The translations under genes and the position numbers were made by a program. A stretch of 64,000 nucleotides of DNA, from positions 62,001-126,000 of the forward strand of contig NZ_JALIQS010000010.1 in assembly GCF_024704725.1 (NCBI RefSeq), written 5' to 3'. Source of the stretch: Shinella sp. CPCC 101442. Its GTDB lineage: Bacteria > Pseudomonadota > Alphaproteobacteria > Rhizobiales > Rhizobiaceae. The notes beneath the pieces were generated by a model that was given only the letters and a program-made list of their open reading frames with translations, searched no databases and was not told the DNA's origin. Of the stretch, positions 26,689 to 35,392 are shown in pieces. Position 1 is the stretch's first letter; every line of letters starts with the position of its first letter.

Positions 26689-27195
26689 ATGATATCGCTC
26701 GACGTTATCAGGGAGGAGGGGGTGGTGATCCATCATCCCGATCTGGTCAACCTCTACGGATGCACCATCGGAGCGGGCTCCCGGATCGGTACATTCGTCG
26801 AAATCCAGAAGAACGCGCATATCGGGCGGCATTGCAAGATTTCCAGCCACAGCTTCATCTGTGAAGGCGTGACGATAGAGGACGGCGTCTTCGTCGGACA
26901 CGGGGTCATGTTCACCAACGACATGTATCCCCGCGCCGTCAACACCGACGGCAGCCTCCAATGTGACAGCGACTGGCAATTGCTGACGACCCGCGTAGGG
27001 CGTCGGGCCTCCATAGGCAGCAATGCCACAATCCTTCCTGGCGTCACGATCGGGGAAGGCGCGCAGATCGGTGCGGGCGCCGTCGTGGTCAAGGACGTTC
27101 CCGACTTTACAATCGTTGCCGGCGTGCCGGCGCGGATCATCGGCCGGGTCAAGGATGAGCATTCCAAGGCTGCAATCATGGAGGCTGTATCGTGA
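26689..27195 (+). CDS. Left-handed beta-helix N-acetyltransferase (WlbB/WbpD-like)
   Basis: A 168-residue hexapeptide-repeat acyltransferase. Repeats run through almost the entire length (for example IGRHCKISSHSFICEGVTIEDGVFVGHGVMFTND) and end with ILPGVTIGEGAQIGAGAVVVKDVPDFTIVAGVPARIIG. Size and the FTNDMYPRA segment match WbpD/WlbB enzymes, which N-acetylate the 3-amino group of UDP-GlcNAc(3NH2)A. The next two genes are the matching dehydrogenase and aminotransferase, with four-base overlaps at both junctions, which supports a three-enzyme pathway. Substrate is inferred. Confidence 0.88.
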   Translation: MISLDVIREEGVVIHHPDLVNLYGCTIGAGSRIGTFVEIQKNAHIGRHCKISSHSFICEGVTIEDGVFVGHGVMFTNDMYPRAVNTDGSLQCDSDWQLLTTRVGRRASIGSNATILPGVTIGEGAQIGAGAVVVKDVPDFTIVAGVPARIIGRVKDEHSKAAIMEAVS

Positions 27196-28229
27196 TCGGG
27201 GTAGGGGTTGTCGGCTATGGCTACTGGGGACCGAATCTGGTGCGGAACCTGGCGGATATTACGGATGCGAGGCTTGTATCGGTCTGCGACCTGATGACCG
27301 AGCGGCTCGCGCCGGTGAAGGCCCGCTATCCGACCGTCGATATCACCGCCGATTTCGACGAGATGCTGCAGGACCCGCGGATCGACGCGATCGCGATCGC
27401 AACGCCGGTCTCCACGCATTTCCGGCTCGCCATGATGGCCCTGATGGCCGGCAAGCACGTCTTCGTGGAAAAGCCGATGGCGGCGACCACGGAGGAGGCC
27501 CGGCGCATGGTGGAGGAGGCCGCCCGGCGTGGCCTGGTGCTCGCCGTCGACCACACCTTCGTCCATACGGGGGCGGTGCGAAAGATGCGGGAGATTGCGG
27601 AACGGGATCTCGGCGAAATCTACTATTACGACTCTGTGCGCGTGAACCTCGGCCTCTTCCAACACGATGTCAGCGTTGTCTGGGATCTTGCCGTACATGA
27701 CCTCTCGATCATGGATTACGTGCTCGACGAAAAGCCCGTTGCCGTTTCGGCGACCGGCATGAGCCATGTGCCGGGCGAACCCGAAAACATCGCCTACCTG
27801 ACGATGTTTTACGAGAGCAAGCTGATCGCGCATGTCCATGTGAACTGGCTGGCGCCGGTGAAGGTGCGACGGACCCTGATCGGCGGCAGCAACAAGATGA
27901 TCGTTTACGACGACCTTGAACCCAGCGAAAAGGTGAAGGTCTACGACAAGGGGATAACGCTGAACGGCAACCCGCAAAAGAACGGCGAGAAGGTCTACCA
28001 GATGCTGGTCGGCTACCGCACCGGCGACATGCATGCCCCCCAGCTGGACATTTCCGAGGCGCTCGGCCGGGAACTCAGGGAATTCCTCCACTGTGTCGAA
28101 ACGGGTGCGAGGCCCATCGCTGACGGCAATGCGGGCCTGCGCGTGGTGAGGATCCTCGAAGCCGCCACCCAGTCGCTCGCCCAGCGCGGCCGCGTCATAG
28201 AACTGGAGAAGGCGAGGCTGATCGCATGA
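27192..28229 (+). CDS. Gfo/Idh/MocA-family sugar-nucleotide 3-dehydrogenase (WlbA/WbpB-like)
   Basis: A 345-residue NAD-dependent oxidoreductase. The Rossmann motif GVVGYGYWGPNLVRNLADI is at the N-terminus, the EKPMA motif with catalytic Lys is near residue 95 (VFVEKPMAATTEEA), and the second domain shows WDLAVHDLSIMDYVL, a typical HD-containing substrate loop. In the WlbA/WbpB pathway the enzyme oxidises C3 of UDP-GlcNAcA before transamination. GTG is the likely start, overlapping the upstream stop. Neighbours support this assignment; the true uronic-acid substrate is inferred. Confidence 0.88.
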   Translation: MIGVGVVGYGYWGPNLVRNLADITDARLVSVCDLMTERLAPVKARYPTVDITADFDEMLQDPRIDAIAIATPVSTHFRLAMMALMAGKHVFVEKPMAATTEEARRMVEEAARRGLVLAVDHTFVHTGAVRKMREIAERDLGEIYYYDSVRVNLGLFQHDVSVVWDLAVHDLSIMDYVLDEKPVAVSATGMSHVPGEPENIAYLTMFYESKLIAHVHVNWLAPVKVRRTLIGGSNKMIVYDDLEPSEKVKVYDKGITLNGNPQKNGEKVYQMLVGYRTGDMHAPQLDISEALGRELREFLHCVETGARPIADGNAGLRVVRILEAATQSLAQRGRVIELEKARLIA

Positions 28230-29332
28230 TCCCGCTCCTCGACCTGAAAGCCCAATATGCATCCCTGAAGCCCGAGATCGATGCCGCGGTGCTCAAGGTG
28301 CTGGCATCGGCCCAATATGTGCTCGGCGACGAAGTGGAGCAGTTCGAACGCGAATTCGCGGAATATTGCGGCGTCCGGCATGCGATCGCCGTCAATTCGG
28401 GAACGAGCGCTCTCCATCTGACCCTGCTCTCTCTCGGATGCGGCCCCGGGGACGAGGTCGTCACCGTGCCGTTCACCTTCGTCGCGACCGTGTCGGCGAT
28501 CTGCTATACCGGCGCAAGGCCGGTCTTCGTCGATGTCGAGCAGTCCACCCTGACGATGGATCCCGAAAGGCTGGAGGCCGCCATCACGCCGCGCACGAAG
28601 GCGATCGTGCCCGTGCACATCTATGGCCAGATGGCGAACATGGATGCCATCCAGGCGGTCGCCGCACGCCATGGCCTGCCGGTCGTGGAAGATGCCTGCC
28701 AGGCGCACGGCGCCGAATTCAGGGGGCGCAGGGCCGGCAGTTTTGGCGTGGCGGGATGCTTCAGCTTCTATCCGGGCAAGAATCTCGGTGCCTGCGGCGA
28801 GGGCGGCATCGCCGTCACCGATGACGACCGGCACGCGAAAACCCTGCGCATGCTGCGCGACTGGGGACAGGAACAGCGCTATCACCATGTCCTGAAGGGC
28901 TACAATTACCGCATGGACGGCATTCAGGGCGCGATCCTGCGCGTCAAGCTGCGCCATCTGGAAGCCTGGACCGAAGCACGGCGCGCCCATGCCGCGCGCT
29001 ACACCGCGCTGCTCGGCGGCATGCGTCATATCCGGCTGCCCTATGCCGATGCGCAGCGCCGCCACGTCTATCATATCTATGCGATCCGCACCGGGGACCG
29101 CGACGGATTGCAACGGGCCTTGCTCGCCGAAGGCGTCCAGACCGGCCTGCATTATCCCATCCCCGTCCATCTTCAGCCGGCGCACGCCGATCTCGGCTAC
29201 GCGCCGGGCGATTTTCCCGTGTCCGAAGCTGCTGCGCGGGAGGTTCTCTCCCTGCCGATCTACCCGGAAATGGCCGCCCATCAGGTGGAGCAGGTCGTCC
29301 GCGCCGTGGAGAAAGACGCCTATGTCGCTTGA
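28226..29332 (+). CDS. DegT/DnrJ/EryC1 PLP aminotransferase (WlbC/WbpE-like)
   Basis: A 368-residue PLP-dependent sugar aminotransferase. It opens IPLLDLKAQYASLKPEID, has NSGTSALHLTL, VPVHIYGQMANMDAI, VVEDACQAHGAEF and the PLP-binding lysine in CFSFYPGKNLGACGEGG. The C-terminal part has YNYRMDGIQGAILRVKLRHLEAW. With the upstream dehydrogenase and acetyltransferase it should place a 3-amino group on a nucleotide sugar. Start overlaps the upstream stop by four bases; the next gene begins eleven bases before its stop. Confidence 0.92.
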   Translation: MIPLLDLKAQYASLKPEIDAAVLKVLASAQYVLGDEVEQFEREFAEYCGVRHAIAVNSGTSALHLTLLSLGCGPGDEVVTVPFTFVATVSAICYTGARPVFVDVEQSTLTMDPERLEAAITPRTKAIVPVHIYGQMANMDAIQAVAARHGLPVVEDACQAHGAEFRGRRAGSFGVAGCFSFYPGKNLGACGEGGIAVTDDDRHAKTLRMLRDWGQEQRYHHVLKGYNYRMDGIQGAILRVKLRHLEAWTEARRAHAARYTALLGGMRHIRLPYADAQRRHVYHIYAIRTGDRDGLQRALLAEGVQTGLHYPIPVHLQPAHADLGYAPGDFPVSEAAAREVLSLPIYPEMAAHQVEQVVRAVEKDAYVA

Positions 29333-30032
29333 GGCTCGCCATACCCCGCGGATCGTCAAGGCGGTGCACGGCCTGCGCGGCAAGCCCGTCGATCCCGCCT
29401 ATCAGCAAGGCCTCGCCGAAGACCTGAAAAGCACATATGGGCAGGCGGGCCTGATCGAGCTCTACGGGCGGTTTTCGAGTGGTGACGGTTTCGTGGACGC
29501 CCTGATGCGCCGGGCCATTGTGCAGGCCCTGTCGCGTCGGTGTGGGACTGGGCTGCAGGTGGGTGCAAACGCGGTCTTCAAGCATCCGGAAACATTCGAG
29601 ATCGGCGACGGCGTGTTCATCGGGGCGCAGGCGAACATCCAGGGCCGCTACGACGGAACCTGCCGGATCGGCAACAATGTCTGGATCGGACCGCAGGCCT
29701 TCATCGACGCGCGCGACGTGGTCATCGGCGACGATGTCGGCTGGGGTCCTGGCGCAAAAATACTCGGATCGACCCATAGCGGCATGCCGGTCGATGTGCC
29801 GATCATCCGGACGGATCTGGAGATCAGGCCGGTGCGGATCGAGGCGGAGGCCGACATCGGCACGAACGCCACGATCCTGCCGGGCGTGACCGTCGGCAGA
29901 GGCGCCATCGTCGGCGCCGGCGCGGTCGTGGTCTCCGATGTTGAGCCCTATTCGATCGTCGCAGGCGTGCCGGCACAGTTCCTGCGATGGCGGGAGAATC
30001 CACCGGTTCGGGCAAAAAACGTCGAGGTGTGA
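29322..30032 (+). CDS. Left-handed beta-helix acyltransferase
   Basis: A 236-residue protein with a helical N-terminal 70 residues and a hexapeptide-repeat domain after that (FEIGDGVFIGAQANIQG, IGNNVWIGPQAFIDAR, ILPGVTVGRGAIVGAGAVVV and VEPYSIVAGVPAQFL). The layout resembles maltose/galactoside O-acetyltransferase relatives, so it may O- or N-acetylate a sugar. The ATG lies inside the upstream aminotransferase gene, with GGAG ten bases before it. It precedes an epimerase and a second aminotransferase, suggesting a separate amino-sugar branch. Confidence 0.85.
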   Translation: MSLEARHTPRIVKAVHGLRGKPVDPAYQQGLAEDLKSTYGQAGLIELYGRFSSGDGFVDALMRRAIVQALSRRCGTGLQVGANAVFKHPETFEIGDGVFIGAQANIQGRYDGTCRIGNNVWIGPQAFIDARDVVIGDDVGWGPGAKILGSTHSGMPVDVPIIRTDLEIRPVRIEAEADIGTNATILPGVTVGRGAIVGAGAVVVSDVEPYSIVAGVPAQFLRWRENPPVRAKNVEV

Positions 30033-30033
30033 C

Positions 30034-31005
30034 ATGAAGGACAAGAGGATACTGATCACCGGCGGCGCCGGCCTCATCGGCTCGCATATCGCCGACCAGC
30101 TTGCCGCGGAACGGCCGCGCGAGATCGTAATTATCGACAATTTTGTACGCGGGCGGCGCGAAAACCTCATGCAGACCGCAAGCTCCGTACCGGTCACGAT
30201 CATCGAAGGCGATATTCGCGACCGTGCCTTGCTGGAGCGGACATTCAAGGGGATCGACGTTGTCTTTCACCAGGCGGCGATCCGCATCACCCAGTGCGCC
30301 GAAGAGCCGCGGCTCGCCTTCGACGTTCTCGCGGGCGGGACGTTCGACGTCCTCGAAGCAGCGGTGAAGTTTGGCGTTGCGAAGGTCGTGGCCGCGTCCT
30401 CCGCCTCGGTACTGGGACAGGCGGAAAGCTTTCCGACGACCGAAGACCATCATCCCTACAACAACCGCACAATCTACGGTGCCGCCAAGGCCTTTAACGA
30501 AGGGCTGCTTCGCAGCTTCGCGGACATGTACGACCTGAATTACGTCGCACTGCGCTACTTCAACGTCTACGGCCCGCGTATGGACGTGCACGGCGTCTAT
30601 ACAGAGGTGCTTATCCGGTGGATGGAGCGCATCGAGTCCGGCCTCCCGCCGATCATCCTCGGCGACGGGCTGCAGACGATGGATTTTGTTCACGTCCACG
30701 ATATCGCCCGCGCCAATATCCTGGCCGCCAAGTCTTCCGTGACGGACGAAGTCCTCAATGTCGCCAGCGGCACGGAAACCAGCCTGAACGAACTGGCGGA
30801 AATGCTCCTGTCGGTCATGGGATCGACACTGAAGCCGGAATATGGGCCGGCCCGCAAGGTCAACGCCGTTGCCCGCCGTCTTGCATCGACCGACAAGGCG
30901 CGCGATCTCATCGGTTTTTCGGCCGCGGTGGATATGGAGTCGGGCCTTCGCGATCTCGTTTCCTGGTGGCGCCAGGAGAGAGTACAGGGAGGGCAGGCGG
31001 CGTGA
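30034..31005 (+). CDS. NAD-dependent epimerase/dehydratase (extended SDR)
   Basis: A 323-residue nucleotide-sugar enzyme of the GalE/WbpP-like class. It begins RILITGGAGLIGSHIADQL, has IIDNFVRGRRENL, VFHQAAI, the SSASVLG segment with the catalytic Ser, YGAAKAFNEG with Tyr and Lys, and LRYFNVYGPRMDVHG. It starts one base after the acyltransferase stop and overlaps the next gene by four bases. A C4 epimerase, dehydratase or C3/C4 oxidation role are all possible; sequence alone cannot decide. Confidence 0.9.
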   Translation: MKDKRILITGGAGLIGSHIADQLAAERPREIVIIDNFVRGRRENLMQTASSVPVTIIEGDIRDRALLERTFKGIDVVFHQAAIRITQCAEEPRLAFDVLAGGTFDVLEAAVKFGVAKVVAASSASVLGQAESFPTTEDHHPYNNRTIYGAAKAFNEGLLRSFADMYDLNYVALRYFNVYGPRMDVHGVYTEVLIRWMERIESGLPPIILGDGLQTMDFVHVHDIARANILAAKSSVTDEVLNVASGTETSLNELAEMLLSVMGSTLKPEYGPARKVNAVARRLASTDKARDLIGFSAAVDMESGLRDLVSWWRQERVQGGQAA

Positions 31006-32198
31006 GCGGCTCCCTCTCCCAGATTCCCGTCGCCAAACCCGAACTCGATGAAGAGGAGGCGGACGCCGTCCGACGGGTCATCCTGTCGGGCTGGATAACG
31101 CAAGGCCCGGAAGTGGCGGCTTTCGAAAGCGAGTTCGCCGCCTATGTCGGCGCGCCCTTCGCCACTGCGGTTTCCAACTGCACGACGGCGCTGCATCTCG
31201 CGCTCAAGGTGGTCGGCGTCGGGCGCGGCGACGAAGTGATTACCGTCAGCCATTCCTTCATCGCCACGGCCAACGCCATTCGCTATTGCGATGCGACTCC
31301 CGTCTTCGTCGACATCGAAGCGGATGGTTTCAACATCGATCCCTCCCGCATCGAGGCGGCGGTGACGCCGCGCACGAAAGCCGTGCTGGTCGTGCATCAA
31401 CTGGGCATGCCGTGCGATCTTGCGGCGGTGATGGCGATTGCCGGCCCGCGGTCGATCCCGGTCATCGAGGATGCGGCCTGTGCATCGGGAAGCGAGATTT
31501 TGCGACAGGGCCGATGGGAAAAGATCGGGCGTCCCTATGGCGACATAGCCTGTTTCTCCTTCCACCCCCGCAAGGTCATCACCACCGGTGATGGCGGCAT
31601 GCTGACCACCGCCAATGCGGAGTACGACCGCAAATTCCGACTCTGGCGCCAGCACAGCATGAGTGTTGCCGATACCGTGCGCCATGGATCGAAGTCCGTC
31701 ATTTACGAGACCTATCCCGAACTCGGATACAATTACCGGATGACCGATTTGCAAGCAGCACTCGGGCGGGTGCAATTGCGTCGGCTGCCGGGCCTCGTCG
31801 CGCGCCGGCGAAAACTCGCCGATCTCTACAGTGGGTTGATCGCGCGGAGCGCGCCGGCATTCACGGCACCCCGGGAGCCCGCATGGGCACGTACGAACTG
31901 GCAGAGCTACTGTGCGCGCATCCCTGACGGAGGCGATCAGCGCGCGATCATGCAGGCGCTGCTCGACGACGGCATCTCGACGCGGCGCGGCGTCATGAAC
32001 ATTACGGCTGAACAAAGCTATGCCGGAGGCGACACGCACCGCGTGGCCGGCGGCCTGGAGCGCAGCGCGGCAGCCCAGGAAAACTCCATCATCCTGCCGC
32101 TCTTCGCGCAGCTTTCCGAAGAGGACGTGCATCGCGTCGTCGATGCGCTGGCGAAGGTTTCCACGAGCATGGAACGCGCTTTGGAAACGGCCCTGTAA
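31002..32198 (+). CDS. DegT/DnrJ/EryC1 PLP aminotransferase, second copy
   Basis: A 398-residue sugar aminotransferase distinct from the one at 28226. It shows ILSGWITQGPEVAAFESEFAAYVG, SNCTTALHLAL, SHSFIATANAIRYCDATPVFVDIEAD, VIEDAACASGSEI and the PLP lysine in CFSFHPRKVITTGDGGML. The GTG start follows AGGGAGGG and overlaps the epimerase stop; no ATG fits as well. With the epimerase it may form a second amino-sugar, such as a 4-amino-4,6-dideoxy sugar. This is inference from neighbours. Confidence 0.92.
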   Translation: MSGSLSQIPVAKPELDEEEADAVRRVILSGWITQGPEVAAFESEFAAYVGAPFATAVSNCTTALHLALKVVGVGRGDEVITVSHSFIATANAIRYCDATPVFVDIEADGFNIDPSRIEAAVTPRTKAVLVVHQLGMPCDLAAVMAIAGPRSIPVIEDAACASGSEILRQGRWEKIGRPYGDIACFSFHPRKVITTGDGGMLTTANAEYDRKFRLWRQHSMSVADTVRHGSKSVIYETYPELGYNYRMTDLQAALGRVQLRRLPGLVARRRKLADLYSGLIARSAPAFTAPREPAWARTNWQSYCARIPDGGDQRAIMQALLDDGISTRRGVMNITAEQSYAGGDTHRVAGGLERSAAAQENSIILPLFAQLSEEDVHRVVDALAKVSTSMERALETAL

Positions 32199-32229
32199 AG
32201 CCCTTTTGCCCGGTAAACTGCCTGTGTCG

Positions 32230-33744
32230 TCACGCGAACCGGGCGATCAAGACTTTCAGCGGCGAGGGCAATGACGAATGCGGAACCAGCCGTACCAGCT
32301 TGCGTAGGGAATACAGGCCGGTCAGCAGAAGCACCGCTGAGCCCGTGGCCGTCGATTGCCAAAGCGACAGTGCCTGTGTCGCCAGAAAGACCAGAGCGCA
32401 AGCAAGGATGAAGATCGGGGCGATTCCCGCATTCTCCCTCGACCAGCGAAATCCGCTCATCCGCCGGACGATGGCGTAGATCAGGACGCCGTGCCAGACA
32501 TAGAGGCCGAGGAAGGCCATTCCCGCACCAGCGGCGCCGAAATACGGGACGAGGATGAAGGCAAGGCCGACATGGATTACCGTCGCGGCGACCTCGGTCC
32601 AGAAAAACGTCGCCTGCGCTTCCTTTGCGATCACGATATAACCCATCGGCCAGGCGACGATGCGCAGCATCATGCCGAGGCATATCCAGCGAAGCAGGTC
32701 CGTCGCCCCATCGAAGGCATGGGAATAGAGGATATGCAGCACGAAGGGGGCGAAGGTCAGCGTTGCGACGACGCCGGGGCCTGCAAGAAGCAGGCTCATT
32801 TGCACCTGCTCATTTACCAGGCGGTTGCATTCGGCATTGTTTCCGCTCACGGCCGTCAGGCGCGGATAGAAATCGGTGCCCATGGCCTGCAACACGATGC
32901 CGGCATAGAGGCCCCCGATCGCCCAGGCCGCCTGGTAGAAACCGGCTGACGCGATCCCCTCGGCGTGCAGGACGATGAGGCGATTTGCATAGGCCGCGCC
33001 GAATGTCAGCAGCCCGCTTGCCATGAACACCAGCCCGAGCTTGAGGAGGCGCCTGCTCTCCTGTCCGAACAGCGGCGGCGGAATCCCGATCGAAGGCAGC
33101 TGGACCCGCCTGCGAAAATGCCATGACGCGAGGCCGGTCACAACAGCAACGGCGATCAGGGACGGAACGATGCCGCGCAAGCCGAAGAGATAGATCAGGG
33201 GAATGGTGATCACCGTGCCGGCGAAGGCGGCTGCGACATTGACGATCGCGAGGTCCGAAATCCGGCGCAGCCCCTGAAGCAGTGCCATTTGTCCTCCAGA
33301 CACGATGCGCAGGGCAACGGCAAGCGACAGCAGGGCAACCCCGCCCGCCTGCTGATGCTTGCCGAATGTCAGGCCGGAGAGCGGAACAGCCAGCAGGAGG
33401 AGAAGCAGGGCACCGACCGCTCCGAGCACAAGCGCCGTGCGCGAAAGCACCAGAGCGGTGCGCGCGATCGTCTCGTCGTCGTTCGTGCCTGCAGCTTCGG
33501 CGATTTGTCGCACGCCGCTCGATTGCACGCCCATGCCCGCGAGGTTCTGGGCCATGTCGGCAAGCGCGCTGTAGAGCCCCATCAGGCCGATGCCCTCCGG
33601 CCCGAGCATCAGCGCGACCGCCTTGTTGCGGATGATCGAAAAGGCGACACCAACGATGGACGACGCGCCGACCAGAAGGGTGGATTTCAGGATTTCCTCG
33701 TGCGTGCTCTGCTCGCTGGATGAGGCGTCGCAGGGATCACTCAT
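32230..33744 (-). CDS. wzx: Wzx-type polysaccharide flippase
   Basis: A 504-residue polytopic membrane protein of the MOP/Wzx superfamily with about twelve hydrophobic segments. The N-terminal NKAVALMLGPEGIGLMGLYSALADMAQNLAGMG stretch resembles the WzxE/O-antigen flippase branch. It would flip undecaprenyl-linked repeat units to the periplasm for the Wzy polymerase. The ATG overlaps the stop of the ExoF-like gene by four bases, so the flippase and export protein are co-expressed. Confidence 0.92.
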   Translation of the reverse strand: MSDPCDASSSEQSTHEEILKSTLLVGASSIVGVAFSIIRNKAVALMLGPEGIGLMGLYSALADMAQNLAGMGVQSSGVRQIAEAAGTNDDETIARTALVLSRTALVLGAVGALLLLLLAVPLSGLTFGKHQQAGGVALLSLAVALRIVSGGQMALLQGLRRISDLAIVNVAAAFAGTVITIPLIYLFGLRGIVPSLIAVAVVTGLASWHFRRRVQLPSIGIPPPLFGQESRRLLKLGLVFMASGLLTFGAAYANRLIVLHAEGIASAGFYQAAWAIGGLYAGIVLQAMGTDFYPRLTAVSGNNAECNRLVNEQVQMSLLLAGPGVVATLTFAPFVLHILYSHAFDGATDLLRWICLGMMLRIVAWPMGYIVIAKEAQATFFWTEVAATVIHVGLAFILVPYFGAAGAGMAFLGLYVWHGVLIYAIVRRMSGFRWSRENAGIAPIFILACALVFLATQALSLWQSTATGSAVLLLTGLYSLRKLVRLVPHSSLPSPLKVLIARFA

Positions 33745-35048
33745 TGGCTGGTTCCGACGACCGCATCCGCCTTTGAGTTCTGCGCAAGCGTTTCCGGCGT
33801 CGTGGCCTTTGCGCGACGGGTAACGCGAAGTACGTCGCCGGGCTGCAGGACGGTATCGCTGCTGGCTGCTATTTCCTGTGCCCGGCCATCGACCAGACGA
33901 TCGATCGAAAAGACGAGCATCGTGGGATCGCCCGTATCCAACGTTCTGTCCTGTTTCGACAGGATTTTCAGCATCTGTTTCTGAGCGACCTCGCGTTTGA
34001 GAAGCATCTGGTCCAGGTTCGCCTGTTCCGTCTGCAATTCGATATTCACCTCGGTGCGTTGTCGATCGTACAGCCCTTCGAGGTTGCGCGAGGCTTCGGA
34101 GATGTTCTGCTTTGCCCGCATCGCATCCGCGGAGACGTCGAGGCGTGCGGCCGAGTAGCTTCGAAGCATCCGCTCGAGGTCGCCCTGTCTGGCGGGAAGT
34201 GCGATGCCCTTGTCCACCATCGTTTTGAAAAGGTTCAACTCCTTCGCGACGGATTTGATGTCGGCATCGGCACTGTCGGCCTTCTTGTCGAGCGTCTCGA
34301 GTTCGACGCGAAGCAGATCCCGCAGTTCCATGAAGGAATTCGCCTGCCTCTCCAAGAGATTGGACCGCGCCGTCATGACTGCCTTCTCCTGTTCATAGAC
34401 TGCCCGGGCTTCCGGGCTCTCCATGCCGGCCGGCAGATCGAATTTGGGTTCCTTCCCGTCCGACAGCTCGGCATGGAAGCGTGCAATCTTGATCCGGGTC
34501 CGCATGATCGAGTTATCCAGCCCGAGGAGGTTTGCGACCAGTTCCGCCCTGTCGGGCAGGGTCGAGCCGTCCGCGTCCGAACTGTTCTCGCCGCCTCCCA
34601 CGGCCAAGGCTTGCAAAGCCATCAGGCCCGGCCGGAACTCATAGGTGCCCGGTAACTTCACGTCTCCAACGACGTAGATCGGCGGGTATTTGACGACGGC
34701 GACCGTCGCCTCGGGGACACGCACCAGCCCGATCTTATCCTTGAGTTCCTCGGCAATCCTGGCGGCGAGATCGGCTTCGTCCAGGCTCCCGACCGGAATT
34801 CGCCCGATCACGGGCAGCGACAATGTCCCGTCCTGCGCCACCACGAACTCTCCGCTCAGGGCGTCCCATTTTTCATAAAGTCCCTTCGTCGGCATCCACT
34901 GGACGATGCTCAAGCGAATGCTCGTATTGGGCCAGATGCGCGGCGCGCCCGCGAAAGCGGGCGACCAGCACAGAGCAGTCAGCATGGTTGCGGTGAAAAT
35001 GGTCTTCAGTGGTCGCTGCTGATCGTGTAAAATCCGAAACATGACCAT
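33741..35048 (-). CDS. Polysaccharide export protein, ExoF/Wza-like
   Basis: A 435-residue exported protein. A Sec signal covers about residues 15-33 (IFTATMLTALCWSPAFAGA) with no lipobox Cys. The polysaccharide-export (poly_export) domain follows at about residues 45-115 (LSGEFVVAQDGTLSLPVIGRIPVG), then an SLBB-like part (PPIYVVGDVKLPGTYEFRPGL), then a long coiled coil (about 180-390) and a final DVLRVTRR segment. The coiled coil and lack of lipid anchor match ExoF of succinoglycan systems better than Wza. It probably bridges the periplasm between Wzz and the outer membrane. Confidence 0.88.
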   Translation of the reverse strand: MVMFRILHDQQRPLKTIFTATMLTALCWSPAFAGAPRIWPNTSIRLSIVQWMPTKGLYEKWDALSGEFVVAQDGTLSLPVIGRIPVGSLDEADLAARIAEELKDKIGLVRVPEATVAVVKYPPIYVVGDVKLPGTYEFRPGLMALQALAVGGGENSSDADGSTLPDRAELVANLLGLDNSIMRTRIKIARFHAELSDGKEPKFDLPAGMESPEARAVYEQEKAVMTARSNLLERQANSFMELRDLLRVELETLDKKADSADADIKSVAKELNLFKTMVDKGIALPARQGDLERMLRSYSAARLDVSADAMRAKQNISEASRNLEGLYDRQRTEVNIELQTEQANLDQMLLKREVAQKQMLKILSKQDRTLDTGDPTMLVFSIDRLVDGRAQEIAASSDTVLQPGDVLRVTRRAKATTPETLAQNSKADAVVGTSQ

Positions 35049-35392
35049 GGAACTCGCCTGTCGAAGATCGATGGGCGTGTGGCGCCCGTCGTGATTGGTC
35101 TCCTTTTCATTCTGCTGATGGGAAGGGGTTTTCTGTAGTCGATCAGTCGTTGAGCGGCATCATCAATTGGAAGTAAGCCACGCCGCTTATGCTGACCGAT
35201 GGCAAGGCCGGCCTTCCAATTGTACGCCGCGTAATCCTTTCGGAGCGGGAGTAGCAGGCTTGTTCGATCAGGAGGAAGCGCCAGCTGCTGCGGGATAACC
35301 CATAGGAAGTTATCGCGGAGACAATGCGTGGGAGATACAGTGCGGGCGCCTTTGATGGCAGCCGTTTTCGTGTGGGGAGCGAGGAGGTCGGC
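35049..35392. promoter_or_regulatory. Divergent control region with a perfect 10-bp inverted repeat
   Basis: 344 bases between the ExoF-like gene and a LuxR-type gene, without a gene. CAATTGGAAG (35164-35173) and CTTCCAATTG (35213-35222) are exact reverse complements with a 39-base spacer. They could be paired half-sites for a dimeric regulator, such as the adjacent LuxR-type protein. Confidence 0.45.

Noticed and set aside
26754-28262. 502-codon minus-strand open frame
   Set aside because: Antisense to the acetyltransferase and Gfo/Idh genes; histidine/arginine-rich low-complexity translation.
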